In this document: positions 28,986 through 37,208 of the stretch, piece by piece
How positions within the stretch are numbered: position 1 is the first letter of the stretch
Layout: each line of letters opens with the position of its first letter
From: Stenotrophomonas maltophilia
Lineage (GTDB): Bacteria > Pseudomonadota > Gammaproteobacteria > Xanthomonadales > Xanthomonadaceae
Length of the DNA stretch: 64,000 nt
Assembly: GCA_002387845.1 (NCBI GenBank)
Contig: DGLB01000072.1
Location: forward strand, 63,717-127,716
Direction: 5' to 3'
Program-made: the position numbers and the translations under genes
Notes under the pieces: model-generated
What the model was told of the DNA's origin: nothing
Seen by the model: the letters and a program-made list of their open reading frames with translations, nothing else
Database searches by the model: none

Positions 28986-31133
28986 TTACTCGGCCGGCAC
29001 GCCCATTTCCTTCAGCAGCTCGGGAGCCGGGTACACCTTGGCCAGCAGCCAGCGCAGGTAGCGCATGTCCACATGCACGGCACGCTTGAAGCGCGGGTCG
29101 AACCACCAGCTGGCACTGACCGATTCCCAGTTGCTGTCGAAGTTCAGCCCGATCAGCTCGCCCCGCGCATTCAGCACCGGCGAACCGGAATTGCCGCCGG
29201 TGGTGTCCAGGTTGGTCAGGAAGTTGACCGTCTGGGTTTTCAGCACCGGGTCGGCGGTGCTGCCGAAGTCACCTTTGGCAATCGCCGCCAGCAGCGGCTT
29301 GGGCGCATCGAACGGGTAGGCGTTGGTGTTCTTTTCGACAATGCCGGCCACGGTGGTCACCGGGTCGAAATGCACCGCATCGCGCGGCGACAGGGCTTCC
29401 ACCTTGCCGTAGCTGATGCGCAGGGTACGGTTCGCATCCGGATACACCGCACGCCCCTGCTTGGCACGCCAGGCGAACAGCGCCTGCATGTAGGCCGGGC
29501 GCAGGCGCAGCTGCTCGCCCTCGCGCTGCTTGCGCTGGTCTTCCAGGCGCAGCTGCGCGGCCACCAGTGGGCCGGCCAGGTCGATCAGCGGGTCGGCGGC
29601 CAGCGCCTTGCCGTCCTTTGCGGCAGCGAAGCGGCTCAGGCGCTGTGCTTCATCGCCCAGCGCGGTGCCCGCGTACAGCGTGTCCAGCGCCTTGGCCAAG
29701 GCCGCCGGGGTCCGGCCGAAGGCGGCGTCGAACTCGGGCACGCGCTGCGCATCCGGCAGCTGCTGGTAGCGGGTCAGCAGGTTGGTCAGCAGCGCCTTTT
29801 CCACCGCCGGCGCGTAGCGGCGCTGGACCTGCTTCAAGGTGCCTTCAATCAGCGCCTGGTCGCGCTGCTGGTAGCCGCTTTCGCGATCGGCATCGGGCTT
29901 GGCCGACTCGATGCGCAGGCGTTCGAGCATCAGTGCCGAGCGCAGCAGCTGGCTCTGGCTGGCGGCCAGGTCCAGCAGCAGGTCGCGCTCACCCACCGAC
30001 GCGCCCTGCGACAGCGACGCGAACAATGCCTGGATGTCACCCTGGTACTGCGCATCGGTGGCCTGCAGCATGGCCGCTTCATCGCTGGCGCGCTGGGCCT
30101 TGGCCTCACTGCGCAGCAGGCCTTCCAGCTCGCCGGCGGCACGCTTGCGGTTGTTCTTCAGCGACTGCAGCTGCGAGGCATAGCGGGTGCGTGCCTGCAC
30201 GTCCTTGGCGGTAGCGGCCTCGATGGTGTCGATCATCTGCTGGAACACATCAACGCGGCGCGGCAGCACCGCGTCGATCTGGCCGGCGAACTCCGCCGCG
30301 GTGCGGTGCCGGTAGGTGATGCCCGGGTAGCCGGCCAGCATGGCGTAATCGCCGGTCTTCGGCCCATCCAGCGCCATCTTCAGGTGCGCCGGCGGCTGGT
30401 ACGGCACGTTATCGGGGCTGTAGGCGGCGGGCTTGCCGTCCTTGCCCACGTAGGCGCGCAGCAGGGTGAAATCACCGGTGTGGCGCGGCCACATGAAGTT
30501 GTCGATCTCATCGCCGTAGTTGCCGATCGCGCGCGGCGGTGCGTACACCAGTCGCACGTCGCTCAGTTCCAGCTGGCGGATGCGGTAGAAATCCGTGCCG
30601 TAGTACATGTCGGCGATGCTGCAGCGCACGTTGCCGGCGCTTTCACACTCGGCCACCAGACGCTTGCTGGCCTTGTCCACCGCGTCGAAATAGGCACGAC
30701 CGGTCTTGCCGCGCGCGTCGCGCAGCACGTCGTCGGTGACCTTGTCGAAACCGGTGGTGACCAGCACGCGGAAATCCGGATTGGCCGGACGCTCGTCGCT
30801 GCGGCCACTGGCGATGAAGCCGTTGTCGATCAGGTTGTGCTCGGGCGAGCTGTTGTACTGGATCACCCCCATCGCCACGTGATGGTTGGTCAGCAGCAGA
30901 CCGTCGGCCGAGACGAACGAGCCGGTGCCACCGCCTGCGCGGACCACCGCGCTCAGCGGCGGCGCGGTCACGTTGGCCAGGTCGGCCGGGTTGCCCTTGA
31001 AGCCCGCCGCCTTCAGCGGCTTGGCCAGCTCGGGCAGCTGGGTCGGCATCCACATGCCTTCGTCAGCGTGGGCGCTGGCGGCCAGGGTCAGGCCCAGGGC
31101 CAGGGCGGTGGAGAGGGCAGTGCGTGCGGACAT
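28986..31133 (-). CDS. S46-family dipeptidyl-peptidase, DPP11 type
   Basis: Periplasmic serine exopeptidase of 715 residues, the normal S46 length, with a signal peptide (ASAHADEG). The catalytic histidine is in LLTNHHVAMG (His85 by position) and the catalytic serine is Ser649 in TGGNSGSPV. The residue 18 positions after the serine, which in this family separates DPP7 (Gly) from DPP11 (Arg or Ser), is Ser667 in GLNFDSNWE. This points to cleavage after Asp/Glu in the second position. The ATG at 31133 is chosen because GGAA lies six bases upstream; another ATG at 31139 has no spacing for a site. Confidence 0.92.
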   Translation of the reverse strand: MSARTALSTALALGLTLAASAHADEGMWMPTQLPELAKPLKAAGFKGNPADLANVTAPPLSAVVRAGGGTGSFVSADGLLLTNHHVAMGVIQYNSSPEHNLIDNGFIASGRSDERPANPDFRVLVTTGFDKVTDDVLRDARGKTGRAYFDAVDKASKRLVAECESAGNVRCSIADMYYGTDFYRIRQLELSDVRLVYAPPRAIGNYGDEIDNFMWPRHTGDFTLLRAYVGKDGKPAAYSPDNVPYQPPAHLKMALDGPKTGDYAMLAGYPGITYRHRTAAEFAGQIDAVLPRRVDVFQQMIDTIEAATAKDVQARTRYASQLQSLKNNRKRAAGELEGLLRSEAKAQRASDEAAMLQATDAQYQGDIQALFASLSQGASVGERDLLLDLAASQSQLLRSALMLERLRIESAKPDADRESGYQQRDQALIEGTLKQVQRRYAPAVEKALLTNLLTRYQQLPDAQRVPEFDAAFGRTPAALAKALDTLYAGTALGDEAQRLSRFAAAKDGKALAADPLIDLAGPLVAAQLRLEDQRKQREGEQLRLRPAYMQALFAWRAKQGRAVYPDANRTLRISYGKVEALSPRDAVHFDPVTTVAGIVEKNTNAYPFDAPKPLLAAIAKGDFGSTADPVLKTQTVNFLTNLDTTGGNSGSPVLNARGELIGLNFDSNWESVSASWWFDPRFKRAVHVDMRYLRWLLAKVYPAPELLKEMGVPAE

Positions 31134-31256
31134 CGGCATTTCCGGCAGTACGAAACAGCCCGGGACCATAGCCGCTGGGGGGTGTGGGGGCAACGGCCAA
31201 TGGTCAGGGGCGTCAGCGGCTGGCTAGAATCACCCCTCGAGCAAGGGGGATTGCAG

Positions 31257-32942
31257 ATGATCGTAGGGATAGATCTCGGGACGACGCATTCGTTGATCGG
31301 CGTACACCGGGCCCAGGGAGGGGAGCTGTTCCCCAATGCACATGGCGACCTGCTGACCCCCTCGGTGGTCAGCCTGGATGGCGATACCGTGCTGGTCGGC
31401 AAGGCCGCGCAGGAACGGCTGGTCAGCCACCCCCAGCAGACCGTGGCGCATTTCAAGCGCTGGATGGGCAGCGACCGCGAGGTCCGCCTGGGCGGCCGCG
31501 CCTTCCGCGCCGAAGAGCTGTCCGCGCTGGTGCTGCGCTCGCTGCTGGCCGATGCCGAAGCGGCGCTGGGCCAGAAAGTCGAGGAGGCGGTGATCAGTGT
31601 GCCGGCTTACTTCTCCGACGCGCAGCGCAAGGCCACCCGTGCCGCTGGCGAGCTGGCCGGCATCCGCGTCGAGCGCCTGATCAACGAACCCACCGCTGCG
31701 GCGCTCGCCTATGGGCTGCAGCAGCGTGACGAGGAAGGCCGGGTGCTGGTGCTGGACCTGGGTGGCGGTACCTTCGACGTCTCGATCCTGGAGCTGTTCG
31801 AAGGCGTGATCGAAGTGCACGCCAGTGCCGGCGACAACTTCCTCGGCGGCGAGGACTTCCTGCAGGTGCTGGTGGATGCCTTCCACGCCGATCAGGGCCT
31901 GGACAGCAAGGCATTGGCAGCTGCCGAACAGGCCCAGCTGCTGCGCCGCCTGGAGCAGTTCAAGCGCGAGCTGAGCGCACAGGGCGACTGCACGCTGCAG
32001 ATGACCCTGGCCAACCGCGAGTTCAACTGGACGCTGGACGAGGCGCGCTATGCGCAGCTGTGCGAGCCATTGCTGCAGCGCATGCGTGGCCCGATCGAGC
32101 GTGCCATCCGCGACGCACGGATCAAGCCTGAAGCACTGGACGACATCGTGCTGGTCGGTGGCGCGGTACGCATGCCGATGATCAGCCGCCTGGTCACGCG
32201 CATGTTCGGCCGCCTGCCCCTACGCCACATCCACCCCGACCAGGCCATCGCGCTGGGTGCCACCGTGGCCGCCGGCCTGAAAAGCCGCGACCAGACCCTG
32301 GAAGAGATCGTACTGACCGACGTGTGTCCTTACACGCTGGGCACCCAGGTCTCGCGTCGCGGCCCCGACGGCAGCGAACGAGCCGGCTACTTCCACCCGA
32401 TCATCCAGCGCAACAGCGTGGTGCCGGTGAGCCGCGAGGATCAGTTCTTTCCGATGCGTGACGACCAGCAGGCGGTGGTGATTGACGTCTACCAGGGCGA
32501 AAGCCCGACCGTCGACAAGAACATCAAGCTGGGCGAACTGCGCATTCCGCTGGGGCGTGGCAAGGCCTCCGAGAAGGGCCTGACCACGCGCTTCACCTAC
32601 GACGTGAACGGATTGCTGCAGGTGGAAGTCACCGAAGACGCCAGCGGCAAGCGCTACGAACTGGTGCTGGAACAAAACCCGGGGCTGCTCTCGCCGGAGG
32701 AAATCCAATCGCGTCTGCAGGCGCTGCAGGGGCTGAAGATCCACCCTCGCGACGTGCAGCAGAACGTGGCGGTGCTGGCCCGCGCCGAGCGCCTGTATGA
32801 AGAGTTCATCGATCAGCGCGAACTGGTCCAGCACTGGCTGCAGCAGTTCCGCCATGTACTGGACAGCCAGGACCTGGCGCGTATCGAGAAACACCGCGGC
32901 GAGCTGCTGGAGGCGATGGACGCGCTGGAACGCGACGCGTGA
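31257..32942 (+). CDS. hscC: HscC-type Hsp70 chaperone
   Basis: Cytoplasmic Hsp70 of 561 residues, shorter than DnaK as is usual for HscC. It has the nucleotide-binding motifs IDLGTTHSLIG at the start, NEPTAAALAYG and LDLGGGTFDVSI, then a compact substrate-binding domain. The ATG at 31257 follows a strong AAGGGGGA site. A possible -10 box TAGAAT lies at 31225-31230. The next gene, a membrane J-like protein, starts inside the stop codon (GTGA overlap), so chaperone and partner are translated together, as in the hscC/djlB arrangement of enterobacteria. Confidence 0.93.
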   Translation: MIVGIDLGTTHSLIGVHRAQGGELFPNAHGDLLTPSVVSLDGDTVLVGKAAQERLVSHPQQTVAHFKRWMGSDREVRLGGRAFRAEELSALVLRSLLADAEAALGQKVEEAVISVPAYFSDAQRKATRAAGELAGIRVERLINEPTAAALAYGLQQRDEEGRVLVLDLGGGTFDVSILELFEGVIEVHASAGDNFLGGEDFLQVLVDAFHADQGLDSKALAAAEQAQLLRRLEQFKRELSAQGDCTLQMTLANREFNWTLDEARYAQLCEPLLQRMRGPIERAIRDARIKPEALDDIVLVGGAVRMPMISRLVTRMFGRLPLRHIHPDQAIALGATVAAGLKSRDQTLEEIVLTDVCPYTLGTQVSRRGPDGSERAGYFHPIIQRNSVVPVSREDQFFPMRDDQQAVVIDVYQGESPTVDKNIKLGELRIPLGRGKASEKGLTTRFTYDVNGLLQVEVTEDASGKRYELVLEQNPGLLSPEEIQSRLQALQGLKIHPRDVQQNVAVLARAERLYEEFIDQRELVQHWLQQFRHVLDSQDLARIEKHRGELLEAMDALERDA

Positions 32943-34483
32943 GCTGGGGCCACGCCGAACTGGAGCTGGACGAGGATGCCGACGAGCGCGCGGTGAAGCG
33001 TGCGTACTCCAAGCGACTGCGCACAACGCGGCCGGATGAGGATCCGGCCGGGTTCCAGCAGCTGCATGAGGCGTATCAGGCGGCGCTGGCTTACGCGAAG
33101 TACCGGGCGCAGTGGGACGAGGACGAGAACGAGGAAGAGCAGGACGACGGCGAGTACGGAGTTGACGCCTCGTCTGCCTTGCCCGCCACGGAGCTGGTCT
33201 CGGTTGAATCGCCTGAGCCGCCCGCACCGGCAGCAGAACGCGTTGCTTCTGTCCCGTTCGTCGCCGGGCTGCGTTCGCTCGAACCCGGGTCCGACGAGCT
33301 GAGGCAGCACGACCCGGTGCTGCCGGTCGGTACTGACCCTGTGCCCACTGAGGCTGCACCAGCGCGCCCGGCGATGCGCGTGTCCGAACCGGTGCCTGCA
33401 CCGTTGGACGTGAACGCTTTTGCTCAGCGTGTGCTCACCGCTGCTGCCGAATCAGAGCCCACCGCGTTTGAGCGCTGGCTGGAACTCCGCCCGGAGCTGT
33501 GGTCGCTGGGTGACAAGCCACGCATCGGCCACGCCGTGCTGCAGCGCGTGCTGAACGAAGACCTGCCCCTCCAGGCAGCCAATTTCGACCTGTTGTCCGA
33601 GTGCTTCCGCTGGAACGAAGTCGGCAGCGGACTGGACCCGTACGACGCCAACGACTGCCGCGCGCGACTGCATCGCCATTGGCTGTTGCAGCCGCGCAAC
33701 CGTGTGGATCTGGCTGGATTCCTGCACAGCAGCGACACGCCTGTCACCGAGGCAGAAGCACGCGAGCGCATGCAGCGCCTCACCCGGCCCTGGCACCGCA
33801 TGCAGGCCTTGTGGGAGGCCTGGCTGCCGCGCCGGGTGGACGCCATGCGTGACACGCTGGCCAAGCTGGGCGTGGACAGCCCCGACCAAGCGTTGCCGCC
33901 GCTGCGTCCGCAGCAGGTGGCGTTCTGGCTGGCACTGGCACAGCGCGGTCAGGTCAACACCCCGCGCATGCAGCTGGCACTGCTGCGCAGCGCCTGCGCC
34001 GCCAGCGCGCTGATGGTGTTCATGCTGTTGCTCGGGGTGATCACCAGCAGCAAAGGCACCGGTGGCAGTGCGTTTATCGTCGGCGGCTTCTGGGGCGCGC
34101 TGGCGCTGCTGACCGGCGGTGCACTGCTGCTGCCGATGGTGGCGCTGGTGCGCTGGCAGATTTCCGACGAGCGCCCGAAGCAGCGTTGGCAGGTGGCACG
34201 CCTGCTGCTGATTCCACTACTGGTGATCACCGCGTTTGTGCTGATCCACGCCGCCGAAGCGCGGCTGGCCGGCAGCATTCTCGCGTGGGCGACGATGGCA
34301 CTGGCGCTGGTGCGCTGGTGGCGACGCGCCGGCTACCAGTTCCAGTTCAACGGCTGGCTGCTGCTGGCACTGTGGCCGTTCCTGAAGCTGGGCGGGCTGG
34401 CATTGATGTTCGGCGAGGTCGCGCTGGGCATTGCGCTGCTGGCCTGGACCGTGGATGCGGTGACCCAGGTGGCAAGGCAGTGA
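32939..34483 (+). CDS. Membrane-anchored J-like co-chaperone (DjlB/DjlC type)
   Basis: 514 residues. The short N-terminal J-like domain (about 1-55) reads ADERAVKRAYSKRLRTTRPD, then DEDPAGFQQLHEAYQAAL. The usual HPD motif is RPD, as is common in HscC partners of the DjlB/DjlC group. An acidic, proline-rich linker (about 60-155) and a helical domain follow. Five or six hydrophobic segments fill residues about 345-510, so the protein should sit in the inner membrane with its J domain in the cytoplasm. The GTG start overlaps the hscC stop. A paralogue follows. Confidence 0.85.
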   Translation: MSWGHAELELDEDADERAVKRAYSKRLRTTRPDEDPAGFQQLHEAYQAALAYAKYRAQWDEDENEEEQDDGEYGVDASSALPATELVSVESPEPPAPAAERVASVPFVAGLRSLEPGSDELRQHDPVLPVGTDPVPTEAAPARPAMRVSEPVPAPLDVNAFAQRVLTAAAESEPTAFERWLELRPELWSLGDKPRIGHAVLQRVLNEDLPLQAANFDLLSECFRWNEVGSGLDPYDANDCRARLHRHWLLQPRNRVDLAGFLHSSDTPVTEAEARERMQRLTRPWHRMQALWEAWLPRRVDAMRDTLAKLGVDSPDQALPPLRPQQVAFWLALAQRGQVNTPRMQLALLRSACAASALMVFMLLLGVITSSKGTGGSAFIVGGFWGALALLTGGALLLPMVALVRWQISDERPKQRWQVARLLLIPLLVITAFVLIHAAEARLAGSILAWATMALALVRWWRRAGYQFQFNGWLLLALWPFLKLGGLALMFGEVALGIALLAWTVDAVTQVARQ

Positions 34484-34487
34484 CGGC

Positions 34488-35807
34488 ATGAGCTGGGGGC
34501 TGGAGTGGCTGGGGCTGGACGCAGGTGCCGATGAGCGCGCGGTCAAGCGTGCCTATGCGAAGCAGCTGCGCAACACCCGCCCGGATGAGGACCCGGAGGG
34601 CTTCCAGCAGCTGCACGAAGCGTACAAGGATGCGCTGGATGCCGTTGCGCACGACATCGCACACAGCACGCAGACCCGGTCCACAGCGACGCGGCAGCAT
34701 GGGAGCGCCATCGAACCGATGGATGTCGCGGCAGTGGCCCAGCGCATTGCTGGGCAGGCGGCTGCGCTGGATGCCCGCCAGCTGGATGCATGGCTGCAGG
34801 CACAGCCCGAGCTGTGGCCACTGGACGACAAGCCCCGCATCGGCATTGCGGTGTTTTCGACCATTGAGATGCGCGAGTTGCAGCTGTCGCCAGCCGTGTT
34901 CGACTGCCTGAGCCTGTGCTTTGGCTGGGACGACCACAACAGTCCGCTGTGGCAGGAGGATGTAGAGCGGGTGCGGCGGCGCTGTGAGCAGGCTTGGCTG
35001 CTGTCTGCAGACGGCGAGATGGCGTTGGCCCGCCGCTACATTGCCCAAACCGACGGCATGCTGATGCCGGAGGGCAGCGTGCTGCGGTCGATGCGCCAGC
35101 CGCGGCCACGGTGGCGAAATCGGCTGACCGCCTTGATTCCCGGGCGTGCCGCCGAGGCCGTGGGCCTGTTGAGCGCCCTGGAATACTGGTACACGCGACA
35201 AACCCCGCCCGGGCTGGACCGGGACCAGGTCACGTTCTGGGCGCGATTTGGTACCCAGCCCCGGCTGAACACCCTGTACGGCGGTGCGCGCGTCTGTCTG
35301 GCAGGTCTTGTGCTGGGACTCATCTGTAGTTGGGGCGTAGCGAGCAGCTGGCCGCTTCCGCCCTCCGGAGGAGGTTTGTTCAGCGGCGCACAGAAGGCGG
35401 CGCTGATCATTCTGGTTGCAACGCTCTCCGGGCCGTTGCTTTGGGCCGCCGGCGTGGCGTGGCGGACACTGGTGCGCTGGCAGTCGGCTTGGCAGCCCAG
35501 CGCTCCAATGCCAAGGCTGCTATGGAGACTGGTGGTGCCGCTGCTGGTGCTGATCAGCATCGCGGTGTTGTGGCTGGGCCTGCACTGGACCGATGGCATG
35601 CCGTGGGGCGCGCTCAGTGTTACCTGGCTGATCAGCGCCCTCACCCTGCACCTCGCGTGGGCGCGGCGGATGCAGCGGCAGGACACCCCGTCGCAAGATA
35701 ACCTCGGTGATGCGCTGAGTCTGCTCGGTGCCACCGCGCTGCTCGTGCCCGCCTGGGGCGCTGCGTTGCTGTGCTGGTGGATGGATCTGCGCGACGACCG
35801 CGCGTAG
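34488..35807 (+). CDS. Second membrane-anchored J-like co-chaperone
   Basis: 439 residues, paralogous to the preceding gene. The N-terminal J-like domain begins MSWGLEWLGLDAGADERAV and continues with KRAYAKQLRNTRPDEDP, again with RPD for HPD. A helical middle follows, with the shared motif LDDKPRIGIAV (the first paralogue has LGDKPRIGHAV), then about five membrane segments (about 260-435). The start lies 4 bases after the previous stop. The stop codon TAG is the inner three bases of a GTAG REP head. The two J proteins probably serve the same HscC chaperone, perhaps with different clients. Confidence 0.85.
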   Translation: MSWGLEWLGLDAGADERAVKRAYAKQLRNTRPDEDPEGFQQLHEAYKDALDAVAHDIAHSTQTRSTATRQHGSAIEPMDVAAVAQRIAGQAAALDARQLDAWLQAQPELWPLDDKPRIGIAVFSTIEMRELQLSPAVFDCLSLCFGWDDHNSPLWQEDVERVRRRCEQAWLLSADGEMALARRYIAQTDGMLMPEGSVLRSMRQPRPRWRNRLTALIPGRAAEAVGLLSALEYWYTRQTPPGLDRDQVTFWARFGTQPRLNTLYGGARVCLAGLVLGLICSWGVASSWPLPPSGGGLFSGAQKAALIILVATLSGPLLWAAGVAWRTLVRWQSAWQPSAPMPRLLWRLVVPLLVLISIAVLWLGLHWTDGMPWGALSVTWLISALTLHLAWARRMQRQDTPSQDNLGDALSLLGATALLVPAWGAALLCWWMDLRDDRA

Positions 35808-35827
35808 AGCCGGGCTCTGCCCGGCTG
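35804..35827 (+). repeat. GTAG REP palindrome overlapping a stop codon
   Basis: GTAGAGCCGGGCTCTGCCCG and four further bases. The TAG inside the head is the stop codon of the second J-protein gene. Confidence 0.88.
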
Positions 35828-35874
35828 TGCGTCATCGTTCTGGCGGCATCCGTTCGCAGGACACCTGACAGACC

Positions 35875-35949
35875 GCGCGCTTCGATCCGTGGTCATGCGT
35901 TACCGGATGTGGGGTGTTTGAGGGCCGTCGTCTGTCGACCGACGCTACC
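35875..35949. repeat. 75-bp direct repeat, copy 1 (left of symE)
   Basis: Matches 36846-36920 at 72 of 75 positions. Its right end is a minus-strand GTAG REP (35924-35948, read as GTAGCGTCGGTCGACAGACG). The two copies bracket the symE locus. Confidence 0.9.
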
Positions 35950-36071
35950 TAGCTCACCATTTCGGACGAACCCATCATCTCGTTGATGCCCGCAGCGTAA
36001 TCATCGCGGTGCCAGTACGTCCGTTGCCCCGCCATCCCGATCATGCGGTAGTGACACGCCATGCGTGTCAT
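35949..36071 (-). CDS. Possible 40-residue small protein
   Basis: A short frame with a GGAGG site eight bases before its ATG. The start codon lies at the edge of a GTAG REP hairpin, so the first residues (MTRMACHYR) are encoded by the palindrome. The product is rich in Met, Tyr and His. It lies downstream of symE on the same strand. No family recognised; it may be chance. Confidence 0.3.
   Translation of the reverse strand: MTRMACHYRMIGMAGQRTYWHRDDYAAGINEMMGSSEMVS
36048..36070 (+). repeat. GTAG REP palindrome
   Basis: GTAG head followed by TGACACGC/GCGTGTCA arms around CAT. It overlaps the start of the small frame on the other strand. Confidence 0.85.
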
Positions 36072-36107
36072 CGACCCAGCCTCCGTCACCCGATCACGGC
36101 TTTCAAT

Positions 36108-36137
36108 GTGAATCCCTGCTTCCACGCAGGGATTCAC
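36108..36137. terminator. Strong hairpin downstream of symE
   Basis: Twelve-base perfect arms (GTGAATCCCTGC and complement) around a 6-base loop begin 11 bases past the symE stop. No T-run follows on the minus strand, so it is terminator-like rather than a textbook intrinsic terminator. Confidence 0.5.
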
Positions 36138-36147
36138 TGACGTAAGT

Positions 36148-36441
36148 TCATCGCCGGACCATCGCAGTACTGCCCGCCGGGCCCTGCCGGTCGCGCACAT
36201 AGGTCACCACCACGGTAGGCTCGCGTGTTGAAAGCAGGATGTAGCCGGGGCCGGCTTCCACTTTGACACGGGTGCCCGGCTCAATCCCCGCGCGTGCCAT
36301 CCACATGCCACGCAGCTTGATGCAGGGAATCAGCGGGTCGCCGGGCTGGCGTTCGATGCCCTCTTGATGCAGCGTGTGGACCTGGATGCTGCGTGGGGTG
36401 TGCCAGTGGTAGGTGATGCGGGGTTTTTCTTTCTTTTGCAT
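36148..36441 (-). CDS. symE: SymE-family toxin
   Basis: 97 residues with the SymE fold signature: CIKLRGMWMARAGIEPGTRV followed by VEAGPGYILLS, which matches the (I)xLxGxWLxxAGF..G..V pattern of SymE toxins, AbrB-like proteins of SOS-linked type I toxin systems. The ATG at 36441 follows GAGG; upstream in-frame starts lack a site. In E. coli the mRNA is blocked by the antisense RNA SymR; an equivalent would lie on the plus strand across the leader, but no antisense promoter could be fixed. The locus sits among REP elements between two 75-bp repeats. Confidence 0.85.
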   Translation of the reverse strand: MQKKEKPRITYHWHTPRSIQVHTLHQEGIERQPGDPLIPCIKLRGMWMARAGIEPGTRVKVEAGPGYILLSTREPTVVVTYVRDRQGPAGSTAMVRR

Positions 36442-36449
36442 GATTGACC

Positions 36450-36632
36450 TCACGTAGAGACTCTTCCCCGCCGGGGTGGCGGGGAAGCCGGGAGGCTGAA
36501 AGCCGTTTGCACACGCACGGCGTGACGTATTTCCGCGAGGGTGTTGTATTGCGCCACCCTCCCGGCAGGGTCTTTCTTACATGTGCAAAAAGGAGCTTTC
36601 AGACTCTTGGGCCAACCATGCAACAGACGCAA
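36450..36632 (-). promoter_or_regulatory. symE leader with hairpin and short upstream frame
   Basis: The leader holds a strong palindrome at 36463-36487 (CTTCCCCGCC/GGCGGGGAAG). A short reading frame of up to 60 codons ends in a TGA within the GTGAGG ribosome site of symE, eight bases before its ATG. This arrangement could couple or attenuate toxin translation. Whether the peptide is made is unknown. Confidence 0.4.
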
Positions 36633-36845
36633 CGATAGCGGATGTAGGAATCTTTGCGTGATGTTGGTGGCGCGCGCGGTGGTGTTTGGCGGCGTGACGT
36701 GATTGGTTCACGCGATACGTTCGTGCGTTGGCGCGTGGGGCTATGCGGGTTTTTGATGAGTGTCGCAAGCGGAAATCGTTGGATGGCGGCGTTCGGGTTT
36801 TTGCATTTCCGCAGTGGCGCGAATGGCATTGTTTCCGCGTGGGAA

Positions 36846-36920
36846 GCGCGTTTCGATCCGGGGTCATGCGTTACCGGATGTGGGGTGTTTCAGGGCCGTC
36901 GTCTGTCGACCGACGCTACC
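36846..36920. repeat. 75-bp direct repeat, copy 2 (right of symE)
   Basis: Direct copy of 35875-35949 with three mismatches, also ending in a minus-strand GTAG REP (CTAC at 36916-36919). Confidence 0.9.
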
Positions 36921-37161
36921 AAGCCGGAACCATGTCCGTAAGCAGCGCCAAGGTCAGCGCGCGTGTCGCGGTTCGGTTTTGAATTCCGTTGGCCACCGAC
37001 CATTTGTCGCGGCGGGTCGGGATGGGTTGGAGGGGGCGTGAGCGGCATGGATGCCGCGACCGAGCCTACAGGGACGTACTTGCGGCGTCCCCCGGAACGC
37101 CCATCCCGAGCCGCCAGGCCAGAGGTGCCGGGAGCGGAAGGTTGTTCGCCCGAATCCAGCA

Positions 37162-37183
37162 GCAGCCGGGCAAGCCCGGCTCC
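37162..37183. repeat. REP-like hairpin without GTAG head
   Basis: GCAGCCGGGCAAGCCCGGCT matches the hairpin of the REP pair at 28011-28076, but the expected CTAC is replaced by CCAC. Confidence 0.7.
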
Positions 37184-37208
37184 ACGGATGGTTGCAATCG
37201 GCGCGAGG

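Larger units (their letters stand above)
36640..37208. other. Non-coding stretch between symE leader and tamB
   Basis: No convincing gene. Short frames here have no ribosome sites and atypical composition. It contains the second 75-bp repeat copy and a REP-like hairpin. The part 36640-36840 looks richer in G and T on the plus strand than its surroundings. Confidence 0.6.

Noticed and set aside
36577..36867. A 96-codon frame on the minus strand right of the symE leader
   Set aside because: No ribosome site, composition unlike its neighbours, and it runs into the 75-bp repeat; no support as a gene.
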